Shown: positions 17,423 to 26,858 of the stretch, piece after piece
How the letters are laid out: each line of letters begins with the position of its first letter
Position numbering within the stretch: position 1 is the stretch's first letter
Assembly: GCF_003287275.1 (NCBI RefSeq)
Contig: NZ_QEVW01000015.1
Coordinates: 248,001-312,000, forward strand
Reading direction: 5' to 3'
From: Paenibacillus taichungensis
Lineage (GTDB): Bacteria; Bacillota; Bacilli; Paenibacillales; Paenibacillaceae
DNA length: 64,000 bases
The notes under the pieces: generated by a model
What the model was told of the DNA's origin: nothing
The model's database searches: none
Seen by the model: only the letters and a program-made list of their open reading frames with translations
Program-made: the position numbers and the translations under genes

Positions 17423-18784
17423 TCAAATCGCTGCTCCGTTACAACGTAGTTCCTTTTGCAGCACCGCTACCGGCAGTTCCAACGGATCTAGCTTCATCTG
17501 AACAGCTAAAGCAGATGCTGTTCCCGCCGCCTGCCCCGTAGCCATGCAGCTTGGAGTCAGCCTTGTCGTTGCGTGAGCCTCATGTGTGGTAGAGATACAT
17601 CGACCTGCCGCCAGCAGATTACGAATATTACGGGAGATCAGAGAGCGGTACGGAATATCGTATGCTCCGTCTCCTTCTATAAAGGCCGCTACGACGCCTT
17701 GACCGGAGGGATCATGAATATCAATCGGATAGCCACTTCTGGCGATTACATCGTCAAATTTTCGCCCTGCAACCACATCGTCCTTGGTCAATGCATAGTG
17801 TCCCATGATTCGCCTGGATTCACGGATACCGATCTGAGGTGCTACTGCTGAGATCGAAGCCCGCTCGAATCCAGGCACGTCACGCTGCAAAAACTCAGCG
17901 ATCATCAGCACCTGCTTCCTGCCTTCCTGTTCAGCAGAGGTCAGATCTTCTGCATCTGTAGCATCCAACCCCTGTACCCGGGTGCAGTTAATCAATACTT
18001 CATCTTCAGCAGGACCGGTAAAAAACAATACCTGATCACGATTAATCGGCACACCTGCTTTTTTCCATTGGGAATAGAAGCCACTCACCCCGGTTAACGG
18101 AATACTGTCCAGTTCGGAGAAGGGGGTTTTGGCATAGAAATCCTCAGGGTGCTCCTGCATATATTGTTTTACTCGTCCAAGGTCCACACCACGCATTCGA
18201 AATTTCATGGTCATCGGCTGTGATTGGTTATCGCCATCTCGCCCCTTTGCAATAGAAGCGCCCGCAAGATAAGCCGCATCCGCATCACCGCTGGCATCCA
18301 CGAATACGTTCGCTCTGAGCTCCATTCGGCCAGACTTGTTCGTCAGACGTACCGCCTCTATCCGATCATCCAACATAACCACTTCATCTACGAAGCTGTG
18401 CAATAACAGCCGCACACCTTCCTCCTGCAGCATCTCCGCCGCAACCACTTGATAGATCGCCGGATGATAAGGCGTAACGGTGTGCACAAATCCAACCGTA
18501 TCACGAAGATGCCCCGGAGAGCCGCCGCGCGCCTGAAGTCGGTCAACGATTTCCTGGGCGATACCCCGAATCACCTGTTCACCACTCTCCGTATGGAAAG
18601 TCATCCAAGGATAGACCATGGCGGCAGTCGACATTCCTCCAACGAACCCGTACCGCTCCACAAGTACTACTCGAACACCTTGTCGTCCAGCAGCGATGGC
18701 TGCCGCTATACCCGCCGGACCCCCTCCCACAACAACCACATCCGCTTCTTCCTTTTTCATACTCATCCTTATCCGTTCACTCAA
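17423..18784 (-). CDS. FAD-dependent oxidoreductase (FAD_oxidored family)
   Basis: A 453-residue flavoprotein with an N-terminal dinucleotide fold (DVVVVGGGPAGIAAAIAAGRQGVRVVLVE) followed by GFVGGMSTAAMVYPWMTFH, characteristic of PF12831. The FAD end motif is near the C terminus (NLLAAGRCISTTHEAHATTRLTPSCMATGQAAG). The start is TTG behind AAGGAGTGA. It is the last gene of the sugar ABC operon. Relatives often sit with carbohydrate transport and hydrolase genes, where they are presumed to oxidise a sugar-derived substrate; the reaction here is unknown. Confidence 0.8.
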   Translation of the reverse strand: MSERIRMSMKKEEADVVVVGGGPAGIAAAIAAGRQGVRVVLVERYGFVGGMSTAAMVYPWMTFHTESGEQVIRGIAQEIVDRLQARGGSPGHLRDTVGFVHTVTPYHPAIYQVVAAEMLQEEGVRLLLHSFVDEVVMLDDRIEAVRLTNKSGRMELRANVFVDASGDADAAYLAGASIAKGRDGDNQSQPMTMKFRMRGVDLGRVKQYMQEHPEDFYAKTPFSELDSIPLTGVSGFYSQWKKAGVPINRDQVLFFTGPAEDEVLINCTRVQGLDATDAEDLTSAEQEGRKQVLMIAEFLQRDVPGFERASISAVAPQIGIRESRRIMGHYALTKDDVVAGRKFDDVIARSGYPIDIHDPSGQGVVAAFIEGDGAYDIPYRSLISRNIRNLLAAGRCISTTHEAHATTRLTPSCMATGQAAGTASALAVQMKLDPLELPVAVLQKELRCNGAAI

Positions 18785-18814
18785 GTTATCACTCCTTCCG
18801 TTCTATTGCATGGA

Positions 18815-19669
18815 CTACTCTTTCAGTCCTGTCATGGCAACCCCCTCAATGAAGCGCCGTTGTGCCAGGAAAAAGACAATCAGCAGCGGCAAAGTCGCCA
18901 TGACGGTGGCGCTCATCAGATATTGCCAGGCCGTACCCACTTCATCCGTGAACAAGGATAACCCAAGCGGCAGCGTCATTAATTCTCGCGAGTTAATGAA
19001 AATCAACGGATCGAAAAACTCATTCCAGATCGTCACAAAAGTAAAGATCGTCAGCGTTGCCATGCCGGGCTTGGCAATGGGGAGCATAATACGAGCATAG
19101 ATCCGGAATCGGTTGCAACCGTCAATCATCGCCGCTTCTTCCAGCTCGGTGGGTACCGTAATGAAGAACTGCCGCATCACAAAGATGCCAAACACACCGC
19201 CCGCCCCAAATATCGGCAGTAAAATCAGCGGAAGATGTGTATCAATCCACCCCAGCTGCCGCATGAACAGAAACATCGGGATTGCCGTCACCTCATGGGG
19301 AATCATCATCGCACTCAGCAGGATGAGAAATACCACATTACGTCCCTTGAACGGAATTTTGGCAAATGCGTACCCGGCGAGAGATGCAAAGAACACCGTA
19401 CCCAGCACAACCACAGCAGCAATATATACACTGTTAAAATAAAAACGATGAAACGGAATCAATCGAAAGACATCGATGTAGTTCTGAAATCGGAAGGTAT
19501 CCGGTATCCATTGGGGTGGATAGGTAAATATGCTCTGAGGCTCCTTGAATGACGTCGATATCATCCAGATAAATGGAACAATCATGATCAGCGAGATCAG
19601 TGTCAGCAGCAAGTACGTCCCCAGGGCACTGCCAGTCTTGCGAATCGAAGGATTAGGCATCGCCTTCAT
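18815..19669 (-). CDS. Carbohydrate ABC transporter permease (MalG-like)
   Basis: A 284-residue permease of the CUT1 sugar family with six helices; EAA loop ELEEAAMIDGCNRFRIYARIMLPIAKPGMATL. GAGGTGG precedes the ATG, and the start overlaps the end of the previous permease by 17 bases, so translation is coupled. The energising ATPase is not in the operon and is likely a shared MsmX-type protein encoded elsewhere. Confidence 0.88.
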   Translation of the reverse strand: MKAMPNPSIRKTGSALGTYLLLTLISLIMIVPFIWMISTSFKEPQSIFTYPPQWIPDTFRFQNYIDVFRLIPFHRFYFNSVYIAAVVVLGTVFFASLAGYAFAKIPFKGRNVVFLILLSAMMIPHEVTAIPMFLFMRQLGWIDTHLPLILLPIFGAGGVFGIFVMRQFFITVPTELEEAAMIDGCNRFRIYARIMLPIAKPGMATLTIFTFVTIWNEFFDPLIFINSRELMTLPLGLSLFTDEVGTAWQYLMSATVMATLPLLIVFFLAQRRFIEGVAMTGLKE

Positions 19670-20567
19670 TGAATACCCACCTCTTTCGAAGCTGCCATTG
19701 CAGCAGCGTCAGAATTAGCACGATAAAGAAAAGCACATAGGCAAGCGAAGAGGCGTAGCCGAACTGAAATAATTTGAATGCTTTTTCCCAGATATAATAG
19801 ACCAATACCTTCGTGCTGTTGCTCGGCCCTCCCTGTGTCATGACGTAGATCTGTCCAAACACCTTAAGCGAGCCAATCACAGTCATGACCATGGTTAAAA
19901 ACACCGTTGGCGTAATCATGGGCAGCGTGACATGAAAGAAGGTTCCCCTTCTGCCCGCGCCGTCCAGTGTTGCCGCTTCGTAAAGTGAACGCGGTACTTG
20001 CTGAATGGCTGCAATGAACAGCACCATATTGAGGCCCACATTTTTCAGTACACTCGTCACAATAACTGCAGGCATCGCCAGATCCTGGTTGTAGAGCCAT
20101 GCCGGACCCTTGATACCGATCATCAACAGAAGCTGATTAATCAGTCCCGACTCTGTGGCATACATCAGCTTCCACACGATGGACCATACAATCAGCGAGG
20201 TCATGACCGGAACGAAGATAGCTGTTCGAAAAATCCCGATGCCGCGCAAACTTCTGGATAGCAGCAACGCAAGCAGCAGCGCGAGCACAATATTAAGCGG
20301 CACAAGCCCCGCAGTGAAATAGACCGTATTGGCAAGCACCTTCCAGAACATGGCGTCTGTCATCACATTCCGGTAATTCTCCAGTCCAATAAAATGATGA
20401 TCCCCCAGCAGCGGCCAGTCGGTCAGGCTCATGTACAGCGCCAAACCCATGGGAAACAGCAGCAGCAGGGTAAACCCGAGCACCATAGGTGATACAAACA
20501 GCCATCCCGCGATCTGGGCCTCTCTGGCGAGCGGACCTCTTCCTGTACGCTTGCGTGAATGGGTCAC
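19653..20567 (-). CDS. Carbohydrate ABC transporter permease (MalF-like)
   Basis: A 304-residue permease, GTG start behind GGGGAGGG. Six helices; EAA loop PRSLYEAATLDGAGRRGTFFHVTLPMITPTVF. It pairs with the next gene. The 242-bp space upstream of it is filled by repeat copy C, which separates the permeases from the binding protein and barrel gene of the same operon. Confidence 0.88.
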   Translation of the reverse strand: MTHSRKRTGRGPLAREAQIAGWLFVSPMVLGFTLLLLFPMGLALYMSLTDWPLLGDHHFIGLENYRNVMTDAMFWKVLANTVYFTAGLVPLNIVLALLLALLLSRSLRGIGIFRTAIFVPVMTSLIVWSIVWKLMYATESGLINQLLLMIGIKGPAWLYNQDLAMPAVIVTSVLKNVGLNMVLFIAAIQQVPRSLYEAATLDGAGRRGTFFHVTLPMITPTVFLTMVMTVIGSLKVFGQIYVMTQGGPSNSTKVLVYYIWEKAFKLFQFGYASSLAYVLFFIVLILTLLQWQLRKRWVFNEGDA

Positions 20568-20599
20568 AGTTAGGCCCTCCCCTTTATCAAATTTCTTCC

Positions 20600-20820
20600 C
20601 TGAAACGAATATTTACACTTGCCACTCCTATGACAGAACAACCTTCCGATCGCTGTTATCCCCAGATTTTTTTGATTCAATTTTACAAAGGGGGAAATCC
20701 GGGGATAAAGGCGAAGTGTATGCTTCCGATGCAGCTTTCCTTCAGAAAGCTTGTAGCTCCGTTTCTTCAGGTTATTTCTGTCCTCTACGTTCTCTTGTAA
20801 ATGTTTAGTTCAACTTATAT
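20600..20820 (-). repeat. Dispersed inverted-repeat element, copy C, inside an operon
   Basis: About 221 bp, opposite orientation to the other copies and closest in sequence to copy D. The end at 20820 is intact (read on minus: ATATAAGTTGAAC, then TAAACATTTACA); the end near 20600 has lost the outer TATAA part and only GTGTAAATATTCG is clear. It contains the AAAGCTTTC-type hairpin and both nested inverted repeats. The barrel gene's TGA lies at 20810-20812, inside the element. Confidence 0.88.
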
Positions 20821-21523
20821 GGTCCGGACGGTTCAGACTGTCCACCGCATTGCGGAACCCGTGAACAGCCCTTCGAAGCTGATCCTCCGTTTTGCCTGTT
20901 ACGACCGCTCCAAGCATGATCGCCTTGACCCCAGTATCGTGCAGCACCCGAACATCCTCTGGCACCAGCTTACGCTGGGAAGGAACCAATACCGGAATCT
21001 GTGCCTGCAAGACCAGGCGGCGATATTTGAGCACATCCGCAAAGCTTAGCGGTGTACCATATTCATTCCCAGGCACAATGGATGCCTCCAGGGCTGCGAA
21101 GCCGTAATGAGCCGCTGACGTTACGAGGGAAGGTTCATATTCGTCATTAATTGCAAACGTGGGGTCCAACCCCAGGTCATTCAGCATGAAGGACGGCAAG
21201 TGATGTGCATAGATGGAATAGAAGTCAAAGCCCATCCCCGAAAGGCGCTCCACATCCTCCCGCCTTGCTCCATCAATACTGCCGGACGGCACGACCCCAA
21301 GCGGGCCGCCAAACTCGCTACGGATCACCTGAAAAACTTCGGCATAGTTATCCAGTGGACCAAAATGATTCCCACTGGCACGATGGCCGACATTATAATG
21401 CACCTTCAGTGCATCAGCGCCCTCTTCCATTGCTGCCCGGGCCAAAGATAGATCGTTCTCGGGTAAGCTGACCACAAGTGATAGAGATTTCCGATCAAGC
21501 AATTCCTTGAATTTGCCCATCAT
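20810..21523 (-). CDS. Predicted TIM-barrel protein of unknown function in a sugar ABC operon
   Basis: A 237-residue soluble protein. The pattern is of a (beta/alpha)8 barrel: SLVVSLPENDLSLARAAMEEGADALKVHYNVGHR, LGVVPSGSIDGARREDVERLSGMGFDFYSIYAHHLP, and a glycine-rich C-terminal part (VKAIMLGAVVTGKTEDQLRRAV) like the phosphate-binding strands of NanE or FMN-type barrels. AGGAGGTG precedes the ATG at 21523. It lies between binding protein and permeases, which suggests a role in metabolism of the imported compound. Its last residues and stop codon are encoded by repeat copy C. I do not recognise a named family. Confidence 0.65.
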   Translation of the reverse strand: MMGKFKELLDRKSLSLVVSLPENDLSLARAAMEEGADALKVHYNVGHRASGNHFGPLDNYAEVFQVIRSEFGGPLGVVPSGSIDGARREDVERLSGMGFDFYSIYAHHLPSFMLNDLGLDPTFAINDEYEPSLVTSAAHYGFAALEASIVPGNEYGTPLSFADVLKYRRLVLQAQIPVLVPSQRKLVPEDVRVLHDTGVKAIMLGAVVTGKTEDQLRRAVHGFRNAVDSLNRPDHIS

Positions 21524-21553
21524 GTTCACCACCTCCTGTTTCAATAAAATGAT

Positions 21554-22849
21554 TTATTGCTGCAGTACGCTTTGGATCTCTTCCTGCATTTGCTTCAGAT
21601 TATCCTCGGGTGTTGCTGAACGGGCGAACAATCGATCAAATCCCTGCAACACCGCATTGTCGATATCCTGCCAACGGATATGACCGGGAATCAGGCGCGC
21701 TTTTGGCATTTCATTAATCACCGCCTGCACAATATGCTCCTTGCTCGGATTATTCGGCTGATTAATGAACGCGTCGGAGTTCAGCACAGAGGTACGCGGA
21801 GGCACAAAGTAGGTGGCCGTCGCCTGAATGCCCTGCTCACTGGCAAAATACTTCAACAGCTTCTTGGTTTCCTCCGGATGTTTGCTGTCGTTGAACATGG
21901 CATATCCAGCCTGCCCCAGCATCGGTACGCTGCCCTGTGAACCGGAAGGCATGGGAGCGATACTCCATTCAAAATCCGCAATCTCTCTTGCTTTGGAGAC
22001 ATAGCTGTAGTTATCGAAGAACATGCCCACATTGCCAGCATCGAAGCTGACCTGCTCTCCTGCTTTTGGATGCGATTCATCGGTGAACATCATGCGCTCC
22101 AGCAGTTCAAAGGTCTGTACGCCATAAGCATCGTTCCAGGTGAACTTCGTCATGCCTTCGTCGAACGGGCCGCTGCCATTGGACCATGAATACGAGGAGA
22201 GCACAGCCCAGGTCTTCCAGTCGCGAAAAAAGTTGGCGCCATAGATCCGGTTGGTCGCCTCCTTGCTGGTAATCGCCTTGGCAGAATTCTCGAACTGTTC
22301 CCATGTCCATTGTCCTTGGCTGGCAAGTGTATTGGGGTCGGTCAGGCCTGCTTTGTCGAACAGCGTTTTATTGTAGAACATGACCACTGGAGGTGTGGAG
22401 AAAGGCAGCCCTAGCAGTTGATCTCCATCACGGAACAAATCCAATGTACTTGGTATATAATCATCCAGCTTGAACTGTGCATCATCCTTGAACTCGGATA
22501 CATCTGCCAGGATGTGATTGGATTTGAATTGGGGTACCATCCGCTCCGATACCCAGGCGATATCCGGGAGAGAGCCCCCAGCGGCAAGCACCGAAATTTT
22601 TTGCTGGTATTCCGCGAAAGGGACGGATTCCATCGTCACCTTGATGCCTGGATTTTCCTGCGTGAAGCCATCGATCAGCTTGTTGTATACATCCATATGT
22701 GCCTGATTGCCCCACATCATGAATTTCAGCTCAACCTCTCCATTCTCCCCGGCTGCTTGCCCAGGATCACTTCCGGAATTGGAGCTTGTGCACCCGATTG
22801 AAGCAATCATCATGAGTAAGAGTATCAATATCAGTCCTGCTTTTTTCAT
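21554..22849 (-). CDS. Sugar ABC transporter substrate-binding lipoprotein
   Basis: A 431-residue CUT1-type extracellular binding protein: lipobox ASIGC, then VELKFMMWGNQAHMDVYNKLIDGFTQENPGIKVTMESVPFAEYQQKISVLAAGGSLPDIAWV. Anchored outside the membrane. AAGGGGGA precedes the ATG at 22849. It directly follows the YesMN genes and supplies substrate to the permeases downstream of the barrel gene. The substrate is unknown; nearby GH28 and later uronic-acid genes make a pectin or uronate oligosaccharide a reasonable guess only. Confidence 0.88.
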   Translation of the reverse strand: MKKAGLILILLLMMIASIGCTSSNSGSDPGQAAGENGEVELKFMMWGNQAHMDVYNKLIDGFTQENPGIKVTMESVPFAEYQQKISVLAAGGSLPDIAWVSERMVPQFKSNHILADVSEFKDDAQFKLDDYIPSTLDLFRDGDQLLGLPFSTPPVVMFYNKTLFDKAGLTDPNTLASQGQWTWEQFENSAKAITSKEATNRIYGANFFRDWKTWAVLSSYSWSNGSGPFDEGMTKFTWNDAYGVQTFELLERMMFTDESHPKAGEQVSFDAGNVGMFFDNYSYVSKAREIADFEWSIAPMPSGSQGSVPMLGQAGYAMFNDSKHPEETKKLLKYFASEQGIQATATYFVPPRTSVLNSDAFINQPNNPSKEHIVQAVINEMPKARLIPGHIRWQDIDNAVLQGFDRLFARSATPEDNLKQMQEEIQSVLQQ

Positions 22850-22952
22850 GAAAATCCCCCTTATGGACTTAGTGGTATACATGTGCAACCAAAGTATAAC
22901 GAAGGCATCGGCCTCTCATAAATCACGTCAATTATAGAAATGGTATGGTTTT

Positions 22953-23720
22953 TCAAGAAATACTGAATCGGTCACGATATTCTCCTGCTGTCCATCCCAC
23001 CTGCTGCTTGAACACCAGCATGAAGTGCTTGGGACTCTGATGCCCGGATAACCTTGCAACATCATAGATTTTGAGCCCTGTGTTAACCAGCAGCCACTTG
23101 GCCCGTTCCATACGAGACTCAGCGATGTATTCGGAGTAATTGGTTCCTGTTTCGCTCTTGAACAGCTGGCTCAGATAAGTTGGGTTCAGATTAACCAGAG
23201 CTGCTATGGTCTGAAGTCGCAGATCCCCATCGGGATGCTGCTTGATGTGCTCCTTCACATCGCGGATAATCTTCCGCGTATCTCCTGCAGAGTGCTCTGC
23301 TTTCCCAGATAACTCCGTGACTGGAAGGGTTGAAATGCCGTACCTGCGATCCAGCAGCAATTGAATTTTTTGGATGCATAATGCCAGTTCATGACGTTCA
23401 ATCGGCTTCAGCAGATAGTTCAACACCCCGTATTCCATTGCCTTGCGTGCATATTCAAACTCGCCGTAGCCGCTAATGATGATCATCAGCAATTCAGGGT
23501 ACATATCTCTTGCTTTGGATACCAGTGTCAGCCCGTCCATTTCACGCATGCGAATATCCGTGATCAACACATCCGGTACTTCACATCTCAGAAAATCCAG
23601 TGCCTCGATTCCGCTCGAAGCTTCACCTGTTACCTCGAACTGAGGAGCTGCCTGTACAATCAGCTCTCTCAGCCCCTGACGGATGACCGTCTCATCCTCC
23701 ACAAGCAATACTTTATACAT
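22953..23720 (-). CDS. Response regulator with AraC-type DNA-binding domain (YesN-like)
   Basis: A 255-residue regulator: receiver domain (YKVLLVEDETVIRQGL; phospho-Asp in VLITDIRMREMDG; Lys in YLLKPIERHEL) joined to an AraC-type helix-turn-helix (LQTIAALVNLNPTYLSQLFKSETGTNYSEYI, then IYDVARLSGHQSPKHFMLVFKQQVGWTAGEYR). The ATG at 23720 is preferred for its spacing from AAAGGGG. It overlaps or abuts the kinase gene and most likely activates the adjacent sugar operon. Confidence 0.88.
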   Translation of the reverse strand: MYKVLLVEDETVIRQGLRELIVQAAPQFEVTGEASSGIEALDFLRCEVPDVLITDIRMREMDGLTLVSKARDMYPELLMIIISGYGEFEYARKAMEYGVLNYLLKPIERHELALCIQKIQLLLDRRYGISTLPVTELSGKAEHSAGDTRKIIRDVKEHIKQHPDGDLRLQTIAALVNLNPTYLSQLFKSETGTNYSEYIAESRMERAKWLLVNTGLKIYDVARLSGHQSPKHFMLVFKQQVGWTAGEYRDRFSIS

Positions 23721-23725
23721 GCGCT

Positions 23726-25555
23726 TCATTCCCCTTTCGGTTGAAATTGAATGGATATCGTGACCGCCAGGCCCTGCCCTGGACTGCCATCGACGCTCAG
23801 GCTGCCACCTTCCCCATACATGAGGCGGAGCCTTTGGGCGATATTGTTAAGTCCCAGCCTGTCCCCCGCATGACAGCGCAATGCCTCATTGGAAGGCTGC
23901 CGAGCAATAGATTCATTTAATTCATCAATCTCTACCTGAGCCATGCCTTTGCCATTGTCACGCACAATAATCAGCAGCTCATCATCAAATTTCAATGCAG
24001 ACACCCAGATCACTCCGCCACCGACCTGCCCTTCAATGCCATGGTAGACAGCGTTCTCCACCAGCGGTTGCAATATCAGCTTGGGAATCAGACACTCTGT
24101 AATGGCTTCATCGATGTCATAGATTACTTCCAGCTTGCCATCATAACGTACCTGTTGAATGCGTACATAGGATTGTACAAAAACCAGTTCTTCCTGAAGC
24201 GGAACCCTCCGGTCCACCTTATCAATCGTATAACGCAGCAGCTTGCCAAGTGCCGTCACCATATCAGACACTTCAGCGTGCTTCTGGCGCACCGCCATCA
24301 TGTTGATGGACTCCAATGTGTTGTATATAAAATGGGGATTAATCTGGCTCTGCAATGCTGACAACTCCGCTTCTCGCTCTTGAATGCCCAGCAGAAATAC
24401 TTCGTTAAACAGTCGGTTAATCTCTTCCATCATTCGGTTAAAACCCCGGCTAATCTGCCCGAACTCATCATTGCTGAAGTGCGCTACGCGCTGGCTAAAA
24501 TCTCCCTGCTCTACTCGAATCATATTGTGTTTCAGTCGAATTAATGGTCTCGTTATACGATAGGATAAGAGAACAGCGAGAACTGCTACGGCCGCCATAC
24601 ATAACACAGCGAACCCAAACGTAAACGTGAGCATCTCGCCCGACTCCTTCTGAATAACGGCAATAGGTGTAAGGCTGATCACCGAAAGTCCTGAATAACT
24701 GGAATGGTGCTGTACGTACAGATAGGACTTCCCATCAAGGACAACCTTTTGGTTGCCTGCGTAGCCTTGAAGCTGGCCATGCGTTAACAGTTGGTCGTAT
24801 GCAGACAGACCCCCTGCTGAGGTGCGTTCGAACAGGAGACGCTGCTTGCCGTCGACAATCATCAGGCTCGCATTTTGCTCAAAATTCAGATTGGACAAGA
24901 GTTGGCCGAAGGCTTCCAGCTGGATGTCGATCAGAATATAACCCAGTCGCTGGAGAGTACCCGGATCACGTATCTCACGGGCAACTGATATATACGGCTC
25001 TTCATGACTGCCCGTGTAATAGCTTGGATCGTGCGGAGGAAGCAGACGCCATTCCCCTTCCGAGCCGTTAAGCTCTGCAAACCAGTCATCCTGCCTGCTG
25101 TCCCATACCGGATTTACTGCCAGCGAATCCAGATTGGAGAACAAAATACCGCTGTTGCTGATCAGATGGATGCCACGAATTTCCGGTCGGTCATACGCTT
25201 GACCGGACGTGTAGAGCTTCATTTTCAGATAGTCATCGGACCTCGCCCATGTACCCGATCCCATCGGAGCATTGTATTTGCCCAGAATGCCGAGCACCAT
25301 CTGATCGTAGAGCGGCAAGAGCGACAACCGCTCGAAGTCCTTGAGCAGCCGATTCAGATTGGTATTAATCTGGCGAACAATATCAATGGTGAACTGCTCT
25401 GTCTTGCGATCAATCGTTTGCGAGAAATGCAGGTAATTCACCACTCCCTGCAAGCTTAGCGGCAGCAAGGTCATCCCCAGGAACAATAGGAGCAACTTGG
25501 TGCGCAGGTTCATGTTTCTTCCAAAATAATCCTGTACCTTGTCCATCATTTCCAT
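23726..25555 (-). CDS. Sensor histidine kinase (YesM-like)
   Basis: A 609-residue membrane kinase. TM1 is about residues 20-40, an extracellular Cache-type sensor about 42-300, TM2 about 308-330, HAMP about 331-385. The His_kinase domain has ALQSQINPHFIYNTLESINMM with His408, and the ATPase part has NAVYHGIEG and DNGKGM. The start has AGGGATGA just before it. Together with the YesN-type regulator it is a usual control pair for carbohydrate uptake operons in Paenibacillus. Confidence 0.9.
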   Translation of the reverse strand: MEMMDKVQDYFGRNMNLRTKLLLLFLGMTLLPLSLQGVVNYLHFSQTIDRKTEQFTIDIVRQINTNLNRLLKDFERLSLLPLYDQMVLGILGKYNAPMGSGTWARSDDYLKMKLYTSGQAYDRPEIRGIHLISNSGILFSNLDSLAVNPVWDSRQDDWFAELNGSEGEWRLLPPHDPSYYTGSHEEPYISVAREIRDPGTLQRLGYILIDIQLEAFGQLLSNLNFEQNASLMIVDGKQRLLFERTSAGGLSAYDQLLTHGQLQGYAGNQKVVLDGKSYLYVQHHSSYSGLSVISLTPIAVIQKESGEMLTFTFGFAVLCMAAVAVLAVLLSYRITRPLIRLKHNMIRVEQGDFSQRVAHFSNDEFGQISRGFNRMMEEINRLFNEVFLLGIQEREAELSALQSQINPHFIYNTLESINMMAVRQKHAEVSDMVTALGKLLRYTIDKVDRRVPLQEELVFVQSYVRIQQVRYDGKLEVIYDIDEAITECLIPKLILQPLVENAVYHGIEGQVGGGVIWVSALKFDDELLIIVRDNGKGMAQVEIDELNESIARQPSNEALRCHAGDRLGLNNIAQRLRLMYGEGGSLSVDGSPGQGLAVTISIQFQPKGE

Positions 25556-25712
25556 TCATCCCTCCCCCTCCGATCATTGTATGATCCCCCTTCACAGATC
25601 AAGCTGGATATAACTGGGGTCATCATATCCAGTTTTAATGATCATTGGCTATCCTGCCAATCATGGGATTGGTACGGAATTTCAAGATTGAAGTGCTGGT
25701 CTTCCGGGAAAC

Positions 25713-25744
25713 ACAAAAAAGCCGACTGTATCGCTACAGTCGAC
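25713..25744 (-). terminator. Intrinsic terminator, first of two in tandem
   Basis: Read on the minus strand, CGACTGTA and TACAGTCG close a GCGA loop, followed by six T residues. It stands downstream of the Spo0E gene and the terminator next to it. Confidence 0.7.
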
Positions 25745-25760
25745 TTCTCTTCTATTGCAC

Positions 25761-25788
25761 AAAAAAACCGACTGCATTATGCAATCGG
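25761..25788 (-). terminator. Intrinsic terminator that includes the Spo0E-1 stop codon
   Basis: CCGATTGCAT pairs with ATGCAGTCGG (one mismatch) and a run of seven T follows on the minus strand. The TAA of the Spo0E gene lies in the tip of the hairpin. Confidence 0.75.
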
Positions 25789-25965
25789 CTGTCTTTTCAT
25801 AAAGTGTTTTTTATATTTGAAGCGATTATATTCATTAATTAACTCGTCTAATACCATCGATTGTTGAAGGACTTTGTAGTCTTGCATGCCATGATATTCC
25901 GCCAAACGACTTAACTCATGCCTGTTCTGTTCGATTTGGTCTCTAATCTGCTTCGGTTCTCTCAC
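25777..25965 (-). CDS. Spo0E-like aspartyl-phosphate phosphatase, copy 1
   Basis: A 62-residue two-helix protein: IEQNRHELSRLAEYHGMQDYKVLQQSMVLDELINEYNRFKYKK, with the Spo0E signature SMVLD. Proteins of this family remove phosphate from Spo0A or similar regulators and delay sporulation. GAGGGGGTG precedes the GTG at 25965; a GTG three codons earlier at 25974 is possible but is itself part of the ribosome site. It is a close paralogue of the gene at 26859-27020, including about 70 bp of shared upstream sequence. Confidence 0.8.
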   Translation of the reverse strand: MREPKQIRDQIEQNRHELSRLAEYHGMQDYKVLQQSMVLDELINEYNRFKYKKHFMKRQPIA

Positions 25966-26212
25966 AGCATGCACCCCCTCTTTTTAAAACATTTTAGGAT
26001 ACATTGCCAAAAAATTCATATTTTATTCCTTTGCAAAATAAAATGTTTATTTACAGAGGAATACTTTCATAACACAACATTTTGCATTAATCCGTGAAAA
26101 TTGTCACAACTACAATATATAGATGTGTATTCCTCACATTCAGCTACATATCGAACTCTCGAAAAAATAGAGAATCTTAACCCAGAAGCAAAAGACAGAA
26201 ACACGTTATAAA

Positions 26213-26722
26213 TTATGTTCCAATCGTATGCTGAACTTTACTCACTCTGGAGCGGAATAGAATCCCTGCTACACGCACCAACACCATAGCAGCAGTCATT
26301 AATATAAATGCAGGACCGATATTCTGAAGATCCAGTTGATGCTCAGTTGCATACTGATATGCTTGCTGCGGATGATGCGTAATCCATTCCACCGGCAGAA
26401 TGCGTAGCAGGAATGCCGCCGCCCAAACGACCACACTACCTATCCCCACTCGGGTATACCACTTACCTGCCGTTGCATCGAATTCCATACGTGTTATTCC
26501 CAGCACAATCATTCCAAATAATGCCCCTACAATCACGGCCACCAACAAAAACAGTACATTATTGCCTGTAAAAGTCATATCTTTAAGGAATTTGAATGCA
26601 TAATAACCCATAATAACGAAAGGCAGCAATAAACGATAATAACGTACTGGCTTTCGGCCAATTGAAGTGATTACTAAAACTGCAAACATGATGATCATCT
26701 GAACCCACATGCTCGTCGTCAT
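26213..26722 (-). CDS. Multi-pass membrane protein, CcdC-like (DUF1453?)
   Basis: A 169-residue integral membrane protein with about four to five helices (residues 8-18, 28-45, 53-75, 93-110 and 140-158). GKPVRYYRLLLPFVIMGYYAFKFL resembles the start of CcdC-type proteins. AGGGGG precedes the ATG. No catalytic motif is visible. It is between the two Spo0E genes, on the same strand, with no tight operon link. Family call is tentative. Confidence 0.5.
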   Translation of the reverse strand: MTTSMWVQMIIMFAVLVITSIGRKPVRYYRLLLPFVIMGYYAFKFLKDMTFTGNNVLFLLVAVIVGALFGMIVLGITRMEFDATAGKWYTRVGIGSVVVWAAAFLLRILPVEWITHHPQQAYQYATEHQLDLQNIGPAFILMTAAMVLVRVAGILFRSRVSKVQHTIGT

Positions 26723-26858
26723 ACGTTGTTCCCCCTGTAATTTGCTTGATTTGATGCTTTAAGCATAGCAGGGAGAACGTCGCTCTAGCGTCCACAACCG
26801 GGTGGATAAAGAGGTCCACCTATAGGTGGATTTTAGAAGAGGGTACCAGCATTAATAA

